64,000 nucleotides of DNA from Fimbriimonadia bacterium (GTDB lineage Bacteria > Armatimonadota > Fimbriimonadia > Fimbriimonadales > GBS-DC). The DNA lies in the NCBI GenBank assembly GCA_026129765.1, contig JAHCHP010000009.1:1-64000 (forward strand), written 5' to 3'. Positions within the stretch are counted from its first letter, which is position 1. Every line of letters starts with the position of its first letter. The position numbers and the translations under genes were made by a program. Below, piece by piece: positions 39,348-48,021 of this stretch. Under the pieces are notes generated by a model. The model did not search any database, was not told where the DNA came from, and saw only the letters and a program-made list of their open reading frames with translations.

Positions 39348-39399
39348 GGACAGTGGTCATAAGGCTTGTATGCCGCCACTCTGCGCAGCTCCGAGTACG

Positions 39400-39480
39400 T
39401 CCTGTTGCCGGGTCGTCTAACGGCAGGACGCTGGTCTCTGGAACCAGTAGTGGTGGTTCGAATCCACCCCTGGCAGCCAT
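39400..39480 (+). repeat. attR: 81-bp direct repeat containing a whole tRNA gene
   Basis: Exact copy of 13703-13783, with phage DNA on its left and host DNA (lysA) on its right. Because the phage carries the entire tRNA, either copy is intact after integration. Confidence 0.95.
39406..39479 (+). tRNA. tRNA-Gln (anticodon CTG), right copy
   Basis: Identical to the left copy over all 74 bases, including CCA. Its upstream DNA is phage-derived and lacks an obvious promoter, so its expression depends on read-through from the repressor unit. Confidence 0.93.
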
Positions 39481-39514
39481 TTCAATTCCTCGCTTCCCTC
39501 TATTATCGGTTCGG

Positions 39515-39520
39515 TATAAT
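39515..39520 (+). promoter_or_regulatory. -10 box of lysA
   Basis: TATAAT ending nine bases before the lysA ATG, predicting a leader of only about three bases. No clear -35 is seen. Confidence 0.55.
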
Positions 39521-39529
39521 CATACCGCC

Positions 39530-40846
39530 ATGTTTTCCATCACCCAACAAATCAACGACCAAGGTCATCTTCAAATCGGGGGTATCGACACCGTCGCGTT
39601 AGCGGCTGAGTTTGGAACGCCGCTTTATGTCTTGGATGAAGAGGATTTTCGCTCCCGCTGCCGCGAATACCAGCGCGCTTTTCATACGCTAAAACCCGAT
39701 GTGGGAATCTCTTACGCCAGCAAAGCCCTGTTGAATTTAGCGGTTTGCCGTATCATCGAGCAGGAGGGACTCGGCTTAGATGTCGCTTCAGGGGGGGAAC
39801 TGTTCACCGCCGCGCAAGCCGCCTTTCCCGCCAATCGGATCACAATGCATGGGAACAACAAAAGCGAAGAAGAACTGTGTCAAGCTCTAACGATAGGCGT
39901 GGGAACGATCGTTGTAGACAATTTTTTGGAACTGGAAACCCTACAGTCGCTCTTGAGTCCGCAACAAGAACTGCGCATTTTGCTGCGGGTCGCGCCCTCC
40001 ATTGACCCAGAAACCCATCCTTATATCCGCACCGGACAAACCGATACAAAGTTCGGGTTTGCGGTTCTCACCGGCGATCTGCTGCGGGCAGTCAGCCGGG
40101 TACGGGATGATTCGCGGCTGGAATTGGCAGGCTTCCATTGCCATATAGGCTCCCAAATCACCGACTTGAAATTCTTTGAGGAAACCACCGCCACCATGGC
40201 GCAGATCGCGGCGGACATTCGCGATGAGACGGGCTATGCGACTGCCGAACTGAATATTGGGGGCGGCTTGGGTGTTCGATATTTGCCCGGAGACAGCCTG
40301 CCTGACCTAAAAACCTATGCCCAGACCATCGTTGGAACCTTGCGGGCGCGCTGCGCGGAACTGAATATGCCGGAACCCGCGTTGTTGATTGAACCGGGTC
40401 GTTCACTGGTGGCGGAAGCGGGCATCACCCTCTACCGGGTCGGCGCAATTAAACAGGCTCCCTTGCCAAAAGGGGGCGCGCGAACCTATCTCTCGGTCGA
40501 CGGGGGCTTATCCGACAATCCCCGCCCTCAAATGTACCAAGCGCGCTACCACGCGATCTTAGCCAACAAAGCCGATCAACCCGCGCAATTTTCCTACCGC
40601 ATTGCAGGCAAGCATTGCGAAACCGATACCTTGATTCCTGAGGTCCTGCTGCCAGAGGCGGCTCCTGGCGATCTGCTGGCGATCTTCAGCACCGGCGCGT
40701 ACAACGCCTCCATGAGCAGCAATTATAACCGCCTGCCCCGCCCTGCGATGGCGCTGGTTCGCGACGGTCAAGCCGACCTGATTGTCCAGCGCGAAACGCT
40801 AACCGAAGTCACGCAAATGGATCGCTTGCCGGAACGATTGCGATAA
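39530..40846 (+). CDS. lysA: Diaminopimelate decarboxylase
   Basis: A 438-residue PLP-dependent enzyme for the last step of lysine synthesis (meso-diaminopimelate to lysine). The PLP lysine is in GISYASKALLN (about residue 64). Other family marks are GLGLDVASGGEL, HGNNKSEEEL, the glycine loop LNIGGGLGVRY and EPGRSLVAEAG. The active-site Cys/Asp region of the partner subunit is CETDTLIPE, and the C-terminus has YNASMSSNYNRLPRP. The open frame extends further upstream through the tRNA; ATG 39530 is the true start because it begins the conserved domain just after a -10 box. Confidence 0.93.
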   Translation: MFSITQQINDQGHLQIGGIDTVALAAEFGTPLYVLDEEDFRSRCREYQRAFHTLKPDVGISYASKALLNLAVCRIIEQEGLGLDVASGGELFTAAQAAFPANRITMHGNNKSEEELCQALTIGVGTIVVDNFLELETLQSLLSPQQELRILLRVAPSIDPETHPYIRTGQTDTKFGFAVLTGDLLRAVSRVRDDSRLELAGFHCHIGSQITDLKFFEETTATMAQIAADIRDETGYATAELNIGGGLGVRYLPGDSLPDLKTYAQTIVGTLRARCAELNMPEPALLIEPGRSLVAEAGITLYRVGAIKQAPLPKGGARTYLSVDGGLSDNPRPQMYQARYHAILANKADQPAQFSYRIAGKHCETDTLIPEVLLPEAAPGDLLAIFSTGAYNASMSSNYNRLPRPAMALVRDGQADLIVQRETLTEVTQMDRLPERLR

Positions 40847-40866
40847 CATTCCAATCTTCAATCAGG

Positions 40867-40969
40867 TATAATTAAAGACAGCGTCTGATGTGGAACCGAT
40901 TTCCAATCAACGCCCTTCTGACCTCCAGCGGGAGGTCCCAACCCATTTTGGTCCATAGGAGGGTACCTA
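40867..40969 (+). promoter_or_regulatory. Promoter and structured leader of rpsF
   Basis: TATAAT at 40867-40872, then a leader of about 90 bases with two small hairpins: TGGAA-CCGAT-TTCCA (40891-40905) and GACCTCC-AGCG-GGAGGTC (40920-40937). A GGAGGG ribosome site precedes ATG 40970. The CCG in the first loop recalls the S6:S18-binding leader described for rpsF operons; this is inference. Confidence 0.5.
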
Positions 40970-41293
40970 ATGAGTCAAACAACACCTTATGAGGCAATGG
41001 TCATTGTGCCAGCCAACCTGGAAGAGGAGCGCGTCAATGCGCTCTTAGAGCGTTTTCAAAAAACGCTGACCGATCATCAAGCGGTTATTCGTACCGCGAA
41101 ACAGTGGGATAAACGAAAGTTGACCTACGAAATCAACAAGGTCAACGAAGGCATCTTTTTGCTGATCGAGTTCGACGGTCACGCCGATGCCGTCAACGAA
41201 TTACACCGCGTTTTACACCTCACTGAAGAAGTGCTGCGCGCCCGCGTCTTCCGGCAGGAACCCGTAGAAGACAAAAGCGGGAAAGAGAAATAA
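40970..41293 (+). CDS. rpsF: 30S ribosomal protein S6
   Basis: A 107-residue protein with the S6 pattern: YEAMVIVPANLEEERVNALLERFQ, then WDKRKLTYEINKVNEGIFLLIEFDG and LTEEVLRARVFR. S6 pairs with S18 on the 30S platform, and both genes are in this operon with ssb between them, the common bacterial order. Confidence 0.95.
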   Translation: MSQTTPYEAMVIVPANLEEERVNALLERFQKTLTDHQAVIRTAKQWDKRKLTYEINKVNEGIFLLIEFDGHADAVNELHRVLHLTEEVLRARVFRQEPVEDKSGKEK

Positions 41294-41304
41294 GGAGAAC
41301 CCTC

Positions 41305-41775
41305 ATGAACTTTAACCGAGTGACCTTAATTGGCAGGCTCACGCGTGACCCGGAAACCCGTGCTACCGCCGATGGGATGACGGTCGTTAAATTCACCGTC
41401 GCTGTCAGCCGCTATTCCAAAGGGGAAGAGTCGACTGACTTTTTCGATGTGGTTGCATTCAAAAACATTGCGGATTATGTAGCAAATTACGCCGCAAAGG
41501 GCAGATTAGTGCTGGTGGAAGGTAGTCTGCAGACCCGCAAATGGACGGCGCAAGATGGAACCCCTCGCCGGTGGTTTGAAGTCTTGGCAAACACCGTTAA
41601 AATGCTTGACCGCTCCCGCGAGTCGATGGGCGGCGAAGAAGAGGGCGAACGCGAACCCGCGCGCGCTGCGGCTCCCGCTGCCGCGTCTGGCGGCGACCCG
41701 CATGCGGGCGACGTATCGGTGGATGACATCCCCGAAGATTTCGAAGTGGATGACGATCCCTTCAAAGAGCTTTAA
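41305..41775 (+). CDS. ssb: Single-stranded DNA-binding protein
   Basis: A 156-residue protein with the OB fold: NRVTLIGRLTRDPETRATADGMTVVKFTVAVSR, then STDFFDVVAFKNIADYVANYAAKGRLVLVEGSLQTRKW. A disordered acidic tail ends DDDPFKEL, a slightly altered form of the usual DDDIPF partner-binding tip. It lies between rpsF and rpsR. Confidence 0.95.
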   Translation: MNFNRVTLIGRLTRDPETRATADGMTVVKFTVAVSRYSKGEESTDFFDVVAFKNIADYVANYAAKGRLVLVEGSLQTRKWTAQDGTPRRWFEVLANTVKMLDRSRESMGGEEEGEREPARAAAPAAASGGDPHAGDVSVDDIPEDFEVDDDPFKEL

Positions 41776-41790
41776 GGAGAACGATTCAAT

Positions 41791-42072
41791 ATGGCAAGAA
41801 TGGAAATGGAATTTGACAAAGATATGGAAGCCGGAGGAGACTCCGGAGCAAGGGTTCGGAAATTTCGACGAAAACGAAAAGTCTGCGAGTTCTGTGTGAA
41901 CAAGACTCCCATCGATTATAAAGATGTGCCGCGCTTGCGCCGGTTCGTCTCGGACCGGGGCAAAATCCTGGCTCGACGCCAGACCGGAACCTGCGCGAAA
42001 TGCCAGCGCGCCCTTTCCACCGCGATCAAACGCTCTCGTGAATTGGCGCTGTTGCCCTACGTGGCATCTTGA
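41791..42072 (+). CDS. rpsR: 30S ribosomal protein S18 with zinc-type cysteines
   Basis: A 93-residue protein with an N-terminal acidic extension and the S18 core ([46 protein letters not shown]). The CEFC and CAKC pairs mark the zinc-binding form. It overlaps nothing but is closely spaced after ssb; the shorter start at the second Met (41800) is possible. Confidence 0.93.
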   Translation: MARMEMEFDKDMEAGGDSGARVRKFRRKRKVCEFCVNKTPIDYKDVPRLRRFVSDRGKILARRQTGTCAKCQRALSTAIKRSRELALLPYVAS

Positions 42073-42083
42073 GGGCGGAACCG

Positions 42084-43166
42084 ATGGCAAAAACGCCTTC
42101 TATTAACTTGGACGATGCGGGTCTGCTCTTAAAGGCAGACCCGCATGGCATGATGGCGCTGACACTGGACCTGCCCGCGCAATGTGAAGAGGCAATCCGT
42201 CGCGCTGAAGCGATGGCTCTGCCCGCCCTGCCAAGACAGCCGCGCAACATTGTGGCTTCCGGTTTGGGAGGCTCTGGGATCGGCGGCGATTTCCTTCGCG
42301 CCCTCTTCGAGGCGCATGGCAGTCTGCCCCTCTCGGTCAACCGTGAATACAGCCTGCCCCATTATGTGGATGAGAACACGCTCTTTTTTGCTGTCAGCTA
42401 CTCTGGCAACACCGAAGAGACTCTGTCCGCCTACCAACATGCAAAACAGCGCGGCGCGATGGTAATCGCCATCAGCAGCGGCGGCGAATTGCAAACGCGA
42501 GCGCAGGCAGACGGTTTCCCTCACCTGCAAGTGCCAGGCGGTCAGCCTCCGCGCACTGCGTTAGGCTTTCTGTTTATGCCGCTGGTCGTGATTTCTGAGA
42601 AACTTAATCTACTGCCCGACCAATCGCAGGCGCGCGCGCAAATGCTGCGACGATTGACCCAGCGGCGCGAACTTTGGGGACCCAACAATGCCGTTTCATC
42701 CAATCCCGCCAAGCAATTGGCTCAGCAGCTTTATGGCAAAATCCCGCTGCTTTACGGCACAGGCGGTTATCGCGCGACCGTCGCCATGCGCTGGAAAGGG
42801 CAACTGAACGAAAATGCGAAAATCCACGCCTTTGCCAATACCTTCCCTGAGTTGAATCATAACGAGATTCTGGGATGGGTGCTGGGCAAGCAGCAGGCAG
42901 ACAACCTCAGTGTGATCATTCTCAGCGACCCGGACGATATCGAAAAAATCAAAACCCGCGTTTCTGTTACTCGTCAATTGGTGGGCGACAGCGCGGAGTG
43001 GCATACGGTTCAAGCCGAGGGTAGTTCACTGTTGGAACGCGCAATGGATATCACCTACTTGGCAGACTTCGTCAGCATCTACTTGGCTTTCTTAAACGAA
43101 GTCGACCCAGAAAATATCGACTCTATCAATCTTTTGAAATCAGAACTGGCAAAGGTGCCGCTCTAA
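42084..43166 (+). CDS. Bifunctional phosphoglucose/phosphomannose isomerase
   Basis: A 360-residue SIS-domain protein of the PGI/PMI family. It interconverts glucose 6-phosphate or mannose 6-phosphate with fructose 6-phosphate. Marks are IVASGLGGSGIGGDFLRALF (about residues 57-76), AVSYSGNTEETLSAY and the catalytic region ELNHNEILGWV. ATG 42084 follows a GAGGGCGGA ribosome site and begins 11 bases after the S18 stop. A 12-bp-stem hairpin (42115-42146) lies in codons 11-21. Confidence 0.88.
   Translation: MAKTPSINLDDAGLLLKADPHGMMALTLDLPAQCEEAIRRAEAMALPALPRQPRNIVASGLGGSGIGGDFLRALFEAHGSLPLSVNREYSLPHYVDENTLFFAVSYSGNTEETLSAYQHAKQRGAMVIAISSGGELQTRAQADGFPHLQVPGGQPPRTALGFLFMPLVVISEKLNLLPDQSQARAQMLRRLTQRRELWGPNNAVSSNPAKQLAQQLYGKIPLLYGTGGYRATVAMRWKGQLNENAKIHAFANTFPELNHNEILGWVLGKQQADNLSVIILSDPDDIEKIKTRVSVTRQLVGDSAEWHTVQAEGSSLLERAMDITYLADFVSIYLAFLNEVDPENIDSINLLKSELAKVPL
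42115..42146 (+). repeat. 12-bp-stem hairpin near the start of the isomerase gene
   Basis: ATGCGGGTCTGC (42115-42126) pairs with GCAGACCCGCAT (42135-42146) across 8 nt, beginning 31 bases after the start codon; it could slow early translation. Confidence 0.85.
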
Positions 43167-43196
43167 AACATCATTCACCGAGAGAGGAGGAAACGA

Positions 43197-44123
43197 ATGG
43201 CAGCAGCTCACCACGTTTGCGGCGGTATGCTCATCTCTGAAACGCATACCGACGCGATGCAGTACGTTTACCGCGTGAAACACGTGTATCATATGGAAGA
43301 GACCCCCTATCAATTGGCTTGGGTGGTCGAGCTCGAAGGCTATGGCAAAGCGCTCTTTTTGGATAAGAAAATCCAGTCCGCGCTGGGCGATGAGTATATG
43401 TTTCATGAGCCGATGGTTCAGCCCGGCATGACGACGCACCCGAACCCCAAGCGCATCTTGGTGGCGGGCGGCGGCGAGGGAGCCACCCTGCGCGACGCGC
43501 TGAAACACAAAACGGTGGAAGCCGCCACCATGGTGGACATCGACGAACAGTTGGTCAAAATGTGCGACAAGTGGATGCCGGAATGGCATCAAAACTCGTT
43601 CCACGATGCCCGCACGACGATGGTCTATGACGATGCGCGCAAAATCATCGCGCAGCACCGAAACCATTTCGACGTGATTATCTCCGATTTGACCGACCCG
43701 CTGGAGGAAGGACCCTCGCAGATGCTCTTCACAAAAGAGTTCTACCAGATGATCAGCGACGCGCTGACCGATGAAGGCGTTCTCACCGTGCAATCAGGCT
43801 GCACCGACCCGCTCTACCCGCACCTGTACGGTTGTATCGCGCAGACGCTGAAAGAGGTCTTCCCCATTGTGCGCCCCTACTGGTGCTTTGTGGCGTCCTT
43901 TATGCTGCCTTGGGGTTTCATCTTAGCGTCCAAGAAACATGATCCGCTGGAGCTGACCCAAGCGGACATCGCGAAGCGTTTGGAAGAGCGCGGCGTGACA
44001 GGGTTGCGTTATTACGATCCCGGAACCCACTTCGGCATGTTCCAGATTCCCCCCTATGTTCGGGACGCCATCGCCCGCGGGCGCGTGCTGACCGACGACC
44101 AACCGTACTTCTGGGAAGCTTAA
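43197..44123 (+). CDS. speE: Polyamine aminopropyltransferase (spermidine synthase family)
   Basis: A 308-residue enzyme that transfers an aminopropyl group from decarboxylated S-adenosylmethionine to a polyamine. The nucleotide-binding segment is ILVAGGGEGATLRDALKHKTVEAATMVDIDEQLV, and the catalytic loop is FDVIISDLTDPLEEGPSQMLFTKEFY. The DLTDP form (in place of DSSDP) resembles the Thermus-type triamine or agmatine aminopropyltransferases, so agmatine could be the substrate. GGAGGAAACGA precedes the ATG. Confidence 0.88.
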   Translation: MAAAHHVCGGMLISETHTDAMQYVYRVKHVYHMEETPYQLAWVVELEGYGKALFLDKKIQSALGDEYMFHEPMVQPGMTTHPNPKRILVAGGGEGATLRDALKHKTVEAATMVDIDEQLVKMCDKWMPEWHQNSFHDARTTMVYDDARKIIAQHRNHFDVIISDLTDPLEEGPSQMLFTKEFYQMISDALTDEGVLTVQSGCTDPLYPHLYGCIAQTLKEVFPIVRPYWCFVASFMLPWGFILASKKHDPLELTQADIAKRLEERGVTGLRYYDPGTHFGMFQIPPYVRDAIARGRVLTDDQPYFWEA

Positions 44124-44235
44124 GACTCATGACTAAGGGCGGTCTTTCTGCAGGCGCGGATTGACCGCTTTCCTTCGTTATACACGCAATGCCATTTCAG
44201 GGTATACTGAAAGCCTATGGGAGACGGTAACAACC

Positions 44236-44481
44236 ATGACATCTTCACAAATTCTGAATGAGATTCGTAAATTGCCTACAGATGAACGACTAAGGGTTGC
44301 GGAAGCGATACTGCAAGAAGTGCGGAACGATCTTCAACGAAAAAATGACAAAAGTCACCTTGAAGCGGAGCAAGAGCGCTTGCAATCGGCTGCAAAAGCC
44401 CTATCGAAGGAATACAGTGAAGATCGGGAGTTAACTGCTTTTCTTGCCTTGGATGGGGAAGACTTTCGTGGACAACAATAA
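44236..44481 (+). CDS. Small antitoxin-like protein without a partner
   Basis: An 81-residue protein beginning MTSSQILNEIRKLPTDERLRVAEAILQEV, a pattern shared by many small antitoxin or addiction-module proteins. The remainder is a charged helix. A TATACT box lies upstream (44203-44208). No toxin gene follows; the next gene begins 39 bases on and encodes a DUF3084 membrane protein. It may be an orphan or act with an unlinked toxin. Confidence 0.6.
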   Translation: MTSSQILNEIRKLPTDERLRVAEAILQEVRNDLQRKNDKSHLEAEQERLQSAAKALSKEYSEDRELTAFLALDGEDFRGQQ

Positions 44482-44520
44482 TCCGCGCGACTTGCCACAG
44501 ATCAACGCCAGAGATCGCCT

Positions 44521-46065
44521 ATGACTTGGACGATGTTTCTCATTTTCTGCCTGATGGCTCTCTTTGGGAGTCTCCTGGCGTACGGGGGCGACTTTCTGGG
44601 GCGATGGTTCGGAAAACGCCGCTTGACCCTGTTTGGCATCCGTCCCCGCAACACCGCGATTCTCATCACGTCCCTGACCGGCAGCATGATCGTGATTTTG
44701 ACTGCCGGAGTTCTGACCTTGGTGAACCAATCGTTTCGCGACTGGATTACCCGGGGCGACCAAATATTGATTGACCTCAAGCGGAACCAAGTCGCGCTGG
44801 ACAAACTGCAGACCTCCAACAAAACCCTGACAGCGGAAAATGAGCAGATTCAAGCGCGCTCCCAACAGTTACAGTCAGAATTAAAGCGTGTGGAGAGCGA
44901 GTATCAGCAAAAAATCAAGGAGCAAAAACTGCTGGAAGCGCAGTTGAAAACGACCGAGAACAGTCTCCAGAGTGCGGAAAAAAGGCTTTCGCTTTCCCGA
45001 AATCAATTAGAGACTTCGCGCCGCCAGCTCAGCGCGTTAGAATCAGAACAAGCACGCCTCAAAACCTTGATTGAACAGAACAAAGCGCAGATCGCCTCCT
45101 TAGAACGCCGCCAAACGGTACTCCGCCGCCAGAATGATGAGTTCGCCGCCTTCAATACGCGACTTGCCTCCGAGAACGCGAGGTTAGAGTCGGAAAATGA
45201 ACGGCTCAAAGCAACGAATACACAACTCAGCCAACAAAACCAAAGCCTGATGGCGGAAAACCGCAACTTGGAATCGGACAATCAAACGCTGACACAACGC
45301 AACGATGCTCTGAGATCGCAGTTGGATGAATTGCAAAAGCAGTTTGACGATTTGGAATCAAAATCGGAAGATTTAGCCCGGCTGGCGGATGCCCGCGTAA
45401 AAACGATCACCTTGCAGGCAGGGGTAGAACTGGCGCGCATGCGAATTCCAGACGAATGGAACTCAGCGCGGATTCGGCTCTCGATACAGCAGTTATTGAA
45501 TGCCGCCGCGCGAACTGCCACCGAGCGGGGCGCGAAACCGGGCAAAGACGGACGAATCGTGTTTATCCCCGAAAAAACAATCCGCAATGCGGACGGAACC
45601 ACCATCACCGCCAATGAAGCCATGAGCCTCGATGCCGTCGCCAACGAAATTGAGCGGTCACCTGAACCCGTAGTCATCATCGCGACAGCGTTAGTCAACT
45701 GCGTGGCGGGCGAGCCGGTCAGTATGGAAATACTGCTCTACCGAGACCGCTTAGTTTACAAACAGGGCGATGAGATTGCGAAAACGACCGTCACAGCTGG
45801 CACCCCCGCGCAAAACTTCAACAACCTCTTCCAATTTCTGAAGCAGAATGTCCGAGAGGCTGCGATTGAATCGGGCATCATTCCCATCCTTAGCCCCGGC
45901 AGCGAGGAACCGTCTGTGGGCGAAATCAATGTGGACCAATTGGTAGACCTGTTGCAGCGCGCCCAGCAAATTCGCGGGAAAACCGAAATCACCGCGCGCG
46001 CGGTCCGGGACACGCGGGCAGGCGAATCGTTACAAGTGGAGTTTGAGTTCAAGCCTGTCCGGTAA
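44521..46065 (+). CDS. DUF3084 coiled-coil membrane protein
   Basis: A 514-residue protein. There are two N-terminal transmembrane helices (about residues 3-22 and 42-66) with the DUF3084 marks YGGDFLGRWFGKRRLTLFGIRPRNTAILIT. Residues about 85-300 form a long coiled coil rich in Glu, Gln and Leu. The C-terminal 200 residues form a conserved domain (RLSIQQLLNAAARTATERGAK ... PEPVVIIATALVNCVAGEPV). The family is of unknown function, seen mainly in Cyanobacteria and relatives. It probably forms an operon with the LCP gene. Confidence 0.85.
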   Translation: MTWTMFLIFCLMALFGSLLAYGGDFLGRWFGKRRLTLFGIRPRNTAILITSLTGSMIVILTAGVLTLVNQSFRDWITRGDQILIDLKRNQVALDKLQTSNKTLTAENEQIQARSQQLQSELKRVESEYQQKIKEQKLLEAQLKTTENSLQSAEKRLSLSRNQLETSRRQLSALESEQARLKTLIEQNKAQIASLERRQTVLRRQNDEFAAFNTRLASENARLESENERLKATNTQLSQQNQSLMAENRNLESDNQTLTQRNDALRSQLDELQKQFDDLESKSEDLARLADARVKTITLQAGVELARMRIPDEWNSARIRLSIQQLLNAAARTATERGAKPGKDGRIVFIPEKTIRNADGTTITANEAMSLDAVANEIERSPEPVVIIATALVNCVAGEPVSMEILLYRDRLVYKQGDEIAKTTVTAGTPAQNFNNLFQFLKQNVREAAIESGIIPILSPGSEEPSVGEINVDQLVDLLQRAQQIRGKTEITARAVRDTRAGESLQVEFEFKPVR

Positions 46066-46104
46066 ATATCGACAGAGACAGGTATCATATAAGCGGGGGA
46101 ACCG

Positions 46105-47145
46105 ATGAAAGAAAGTATGAGCAGACCAAGACCGGATCGGCGAAGAGCGAAACCAGAGAAGCGGGCATCCCACCCGACAAAGGCGAAATCTTCCAACAAA
46201 TGGAAGCGATTCTTCGTGGGTTTCTGCTGGACGTTGATCTGGGTGATGGGAGTTTTAGGCGGAACCGCTCTGGGCTATCTCACCTTTGCGGGCGATGGCT
46301 CCGTTCGAAAGGCAGTGGTCGCTTACATTCGGGGCGATATTCAGCCGGATGTCGCCTTTGCGGGCGCGCATACCCAAACGATTCTCTTGCTGGGCGCAGA
46401 CGAAGACCGGGATAACCGCAAGCGGGTGACCCAAAACCGCGCGCGAACCGATACCATTGTCGTCTTGAAATTCGACTTCAAGAATTACAAAGTCGAAGGC
46501 GTTTCGATTCCGCGCGATACTTTCGTCCGAATCCCTGACCGCGGTTGGGCAAAAATCAATGCAGCGCATGCTCTGGGAGGTCCCGAACTCACAGTGCGCA
46601 CCGTCAGCCAACTGTTGGGCGATATCCCCATCGATCATGTCGTGGTCTTGAGCTATAAGAGCTTTGAAAAGATGATCGATATGATGGGCGGCGTGGAAAT
46701 CAATGTGGAAAAACGCATGAAGTATGACGATAACTGGGGCGATCTGCATGTGGATTTGCAGCCCGGTATCCAATGGCTGAACGGCGAACAGGCGCTGGGA
46801 TTTGTGCGTTTTCGCCATTCAGACAGCGACTTTGCGCGCATTGACCGCCAAAAGCAGTTCGTTCAGTCTGTGAAAAATCGTTTGCGGGAGCCGGGGGTTT
46901 GGCTGCAAGCGCCCAACATTTTGAATGAAGGCATACGCCATCTGCGAACGACGATGGGCTACGAGCAGTTGCTTAGCATCGGCTATTTCGGTCGCCAACT
47001 GCCTGAAGGCAGCGTTCGAATCGAGACCCTGCCCGTGATGGAATCGCGCCGCTCGACTGACCTGTATGTGGATCGTAAACGCGCCAGCGACCTGATGCGC
47101 GAATTGGGGTTCTGGGAAACCAACCAAGCCTCCACCGCGAATTGA
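46105..47145 (+). CDS. LytR-CpsA-Psr (LCP) family protein
   Basis: A 346-residue protein. It has a positively charged cytoplasmic tail (residues 1-32), one transmembrane helix (about 36-58) and an extracytoplasmic LCP domain. The domain shows TILLLGADEDRDN, ARTDTIVVLKFD, the arginine segment GVSIPRDTFVRIP and MMGGVEINVEKRM ... RFRHSDSDFARIDRQKQFV. LCP proteins attach lipid-linked polymers to peptidoglycan or related acceptors. Start ATG 46105 follows GGGGGAA. Confidence 0.9.
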   Translation: MKESMSRPRPDRRRAKPEKRASHPTKAKSSNKWKRFFVGFCWTLIWVMGVLGGTALGYLTFAGDGSVRKAVVAYIRGDIQPDVAFAGAHTQTILLLGADEDRDNRKRVTQNRARTDTIVVLKFDFKNYKVEGVSIPRDTFVRIPDRGWAKINAAHALGGPELTVRTVSQLLGDIPIDHVVVLSYKSFEKMIDMMGGVEINVEKRMKYDDNWGDLHVDLQPGIQWLNGEQALGFVRFRHSDSDFARIDRQKQFVQSVKNRLREPGVWLQAPNILNEGIRHLRTTMGYEQLLSIGYFGRQLPEGSVRIETLPVMESRRSTDLYVDRKRASDLMRELGFWETNQASTAN

Positions 47146-47159
47146 GGACAGGACCTTTT

Positions 47160-48008
47160 ATGCGAAAAAAGTCTCTCTTAAGGGCGGGTTTGACCAGAGT
47201 CGAGAAAATCGCCCTCAGCGCGCTCGCTTCCGTTTTTCTTCTCGCGCTCGTTCTTTTCTATAAAGAAGTGCTGGATCAAAAACAGACCTCGGACTGTTTA
47301 TCCAATCTGAAAGAGATCGCCAATTCCATCAACCTCTACCAGCTGGATTATGAAAGCAAACTGCCCTTAGCCTACTATGCGGATGGTCAGGGGCAACCCC
47401 TTCTGAATTCACGAGGCAAACCGCTGACATGGGTCAATCCCGTCTCCAGCTATGTCAAAAAGAGCATCGAGCGCGTGTTTGTCTGCCCCAGCGACCCGCT
47501 GAAAGGCAGCACAAAACTGACCCATCCCAGAGAACCCGATCGGCTGCTATCGCTTTCTTATGGCTTTTATACGCCCGTGAGCGGTCAAGTCGTGGCTGAT
47601 CTGCAGACGCCTGGTCAAATCGTTCTGATTGCCGACAGCCTGGCAGGCGGACAGTTAGGCTCCATGAACCCGAATCCCCTGATCGAGGGCAACGACGGCT
47701 TCATCTTAGCCCCAGATGACACCCTTTTCAGACCGACCGACCGCTCACGGTATATCACCCGGCTCTCGGTCTGGAAACATGACCCGAAAGCAGGCTGGAC
47801 TCTGGAGAACATGCGTTCGTTTCATGGGCGCGGGGTCAATGTGTTGATGGCGGATGGGCATGTCGCGACCCGTTCCACCACCCTGTTGAATGTGGAACGC
47901 GATGCCAGCGGAAAAATTTTATCCCCATGGTTTGTGCCAGAACCGCGCGAGAATGGGGTATACTCATGGAGTTCCCAAAATAAAAACGCAGACGAAGAGT
48001 CTGAGTGA
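47160..48008 (+). CDS. Pilin-like H-X9-DG protein (DUF1559-related)
   Basis: A 282-residue protein. The N-terminus MRKKSLLRAGLTRVEKIALS, then ALASVFLLALVLFY, resembles a pseudopilin without the classic prepilin glutamate-cleavage motif. The mature part has DCLSNLKEIANSINLYQLDYESKLP, an FVCPSDP segment and the C-terminal FHGRGVNVLMADGHVA that defines H-X9-DG proteins. This kind is numerous in Planctomycetes and Armatimonadota; its function is unclear. ATG 47160 begins the basic segment. Confidence 0.78.
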   Translation: MRKKSLLRAGLTRVEKIALSALASVFLLALVLFYKEVLDQKQTSDCLSNLKEIANSINLYQLDYESKLPLAYYADGQGQPLLNSRGKPLTWVNPVSSYVKKSIERVFVCPSDPLKGSTKLTHPREPDRLLSLSYGFYTPVSGQVVADLQTPGQIVLIADSLAGGQLGSMNPNPLIEGNDGFILAPDDTLFRPTDRSRYITRLSVWKHDPKAGWTLENMRSFHGRGVNVLMADGHVATRSTTLLNVERDASGKILSPWFVPEPRENGVYSWSSQNKNADEESE

Positions 48009-48021
48009 GGCTTGTTAAACG

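Larger units (their letters stand above)
13784..39399. mobile_element. Siphovirus prophage, about 25.7 kb
   Basis: It is bounded by the duplicated tRNA-Gln and has a tyrosine integrase at the left end and a repressor region at the right. Between them lies a complete head-tail set in SPP1/lambda-like order: small and large terminase, portal, gp7-like protein, scaffold, capsid, connectors, holin, tail completion, tube, chaperone, tape measure, hub and fibre. Almost every junction overlaps or abuts. No frame is obviously broken, so it may be inducible. The 508-residue tape measure predicts a short, non-contractile tail. No classical endolysin is recognised. Confidence 0.95.

Noticed and set aside
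13784-39399. Possibility that the prophage is a degraded remnant or gene transfer agent
   Set aside because: All core packaging, head, tail and lysogeny genes appear full length, with perfect att repeats, an origin and a replication module, so an intact phage is the simpler reading.
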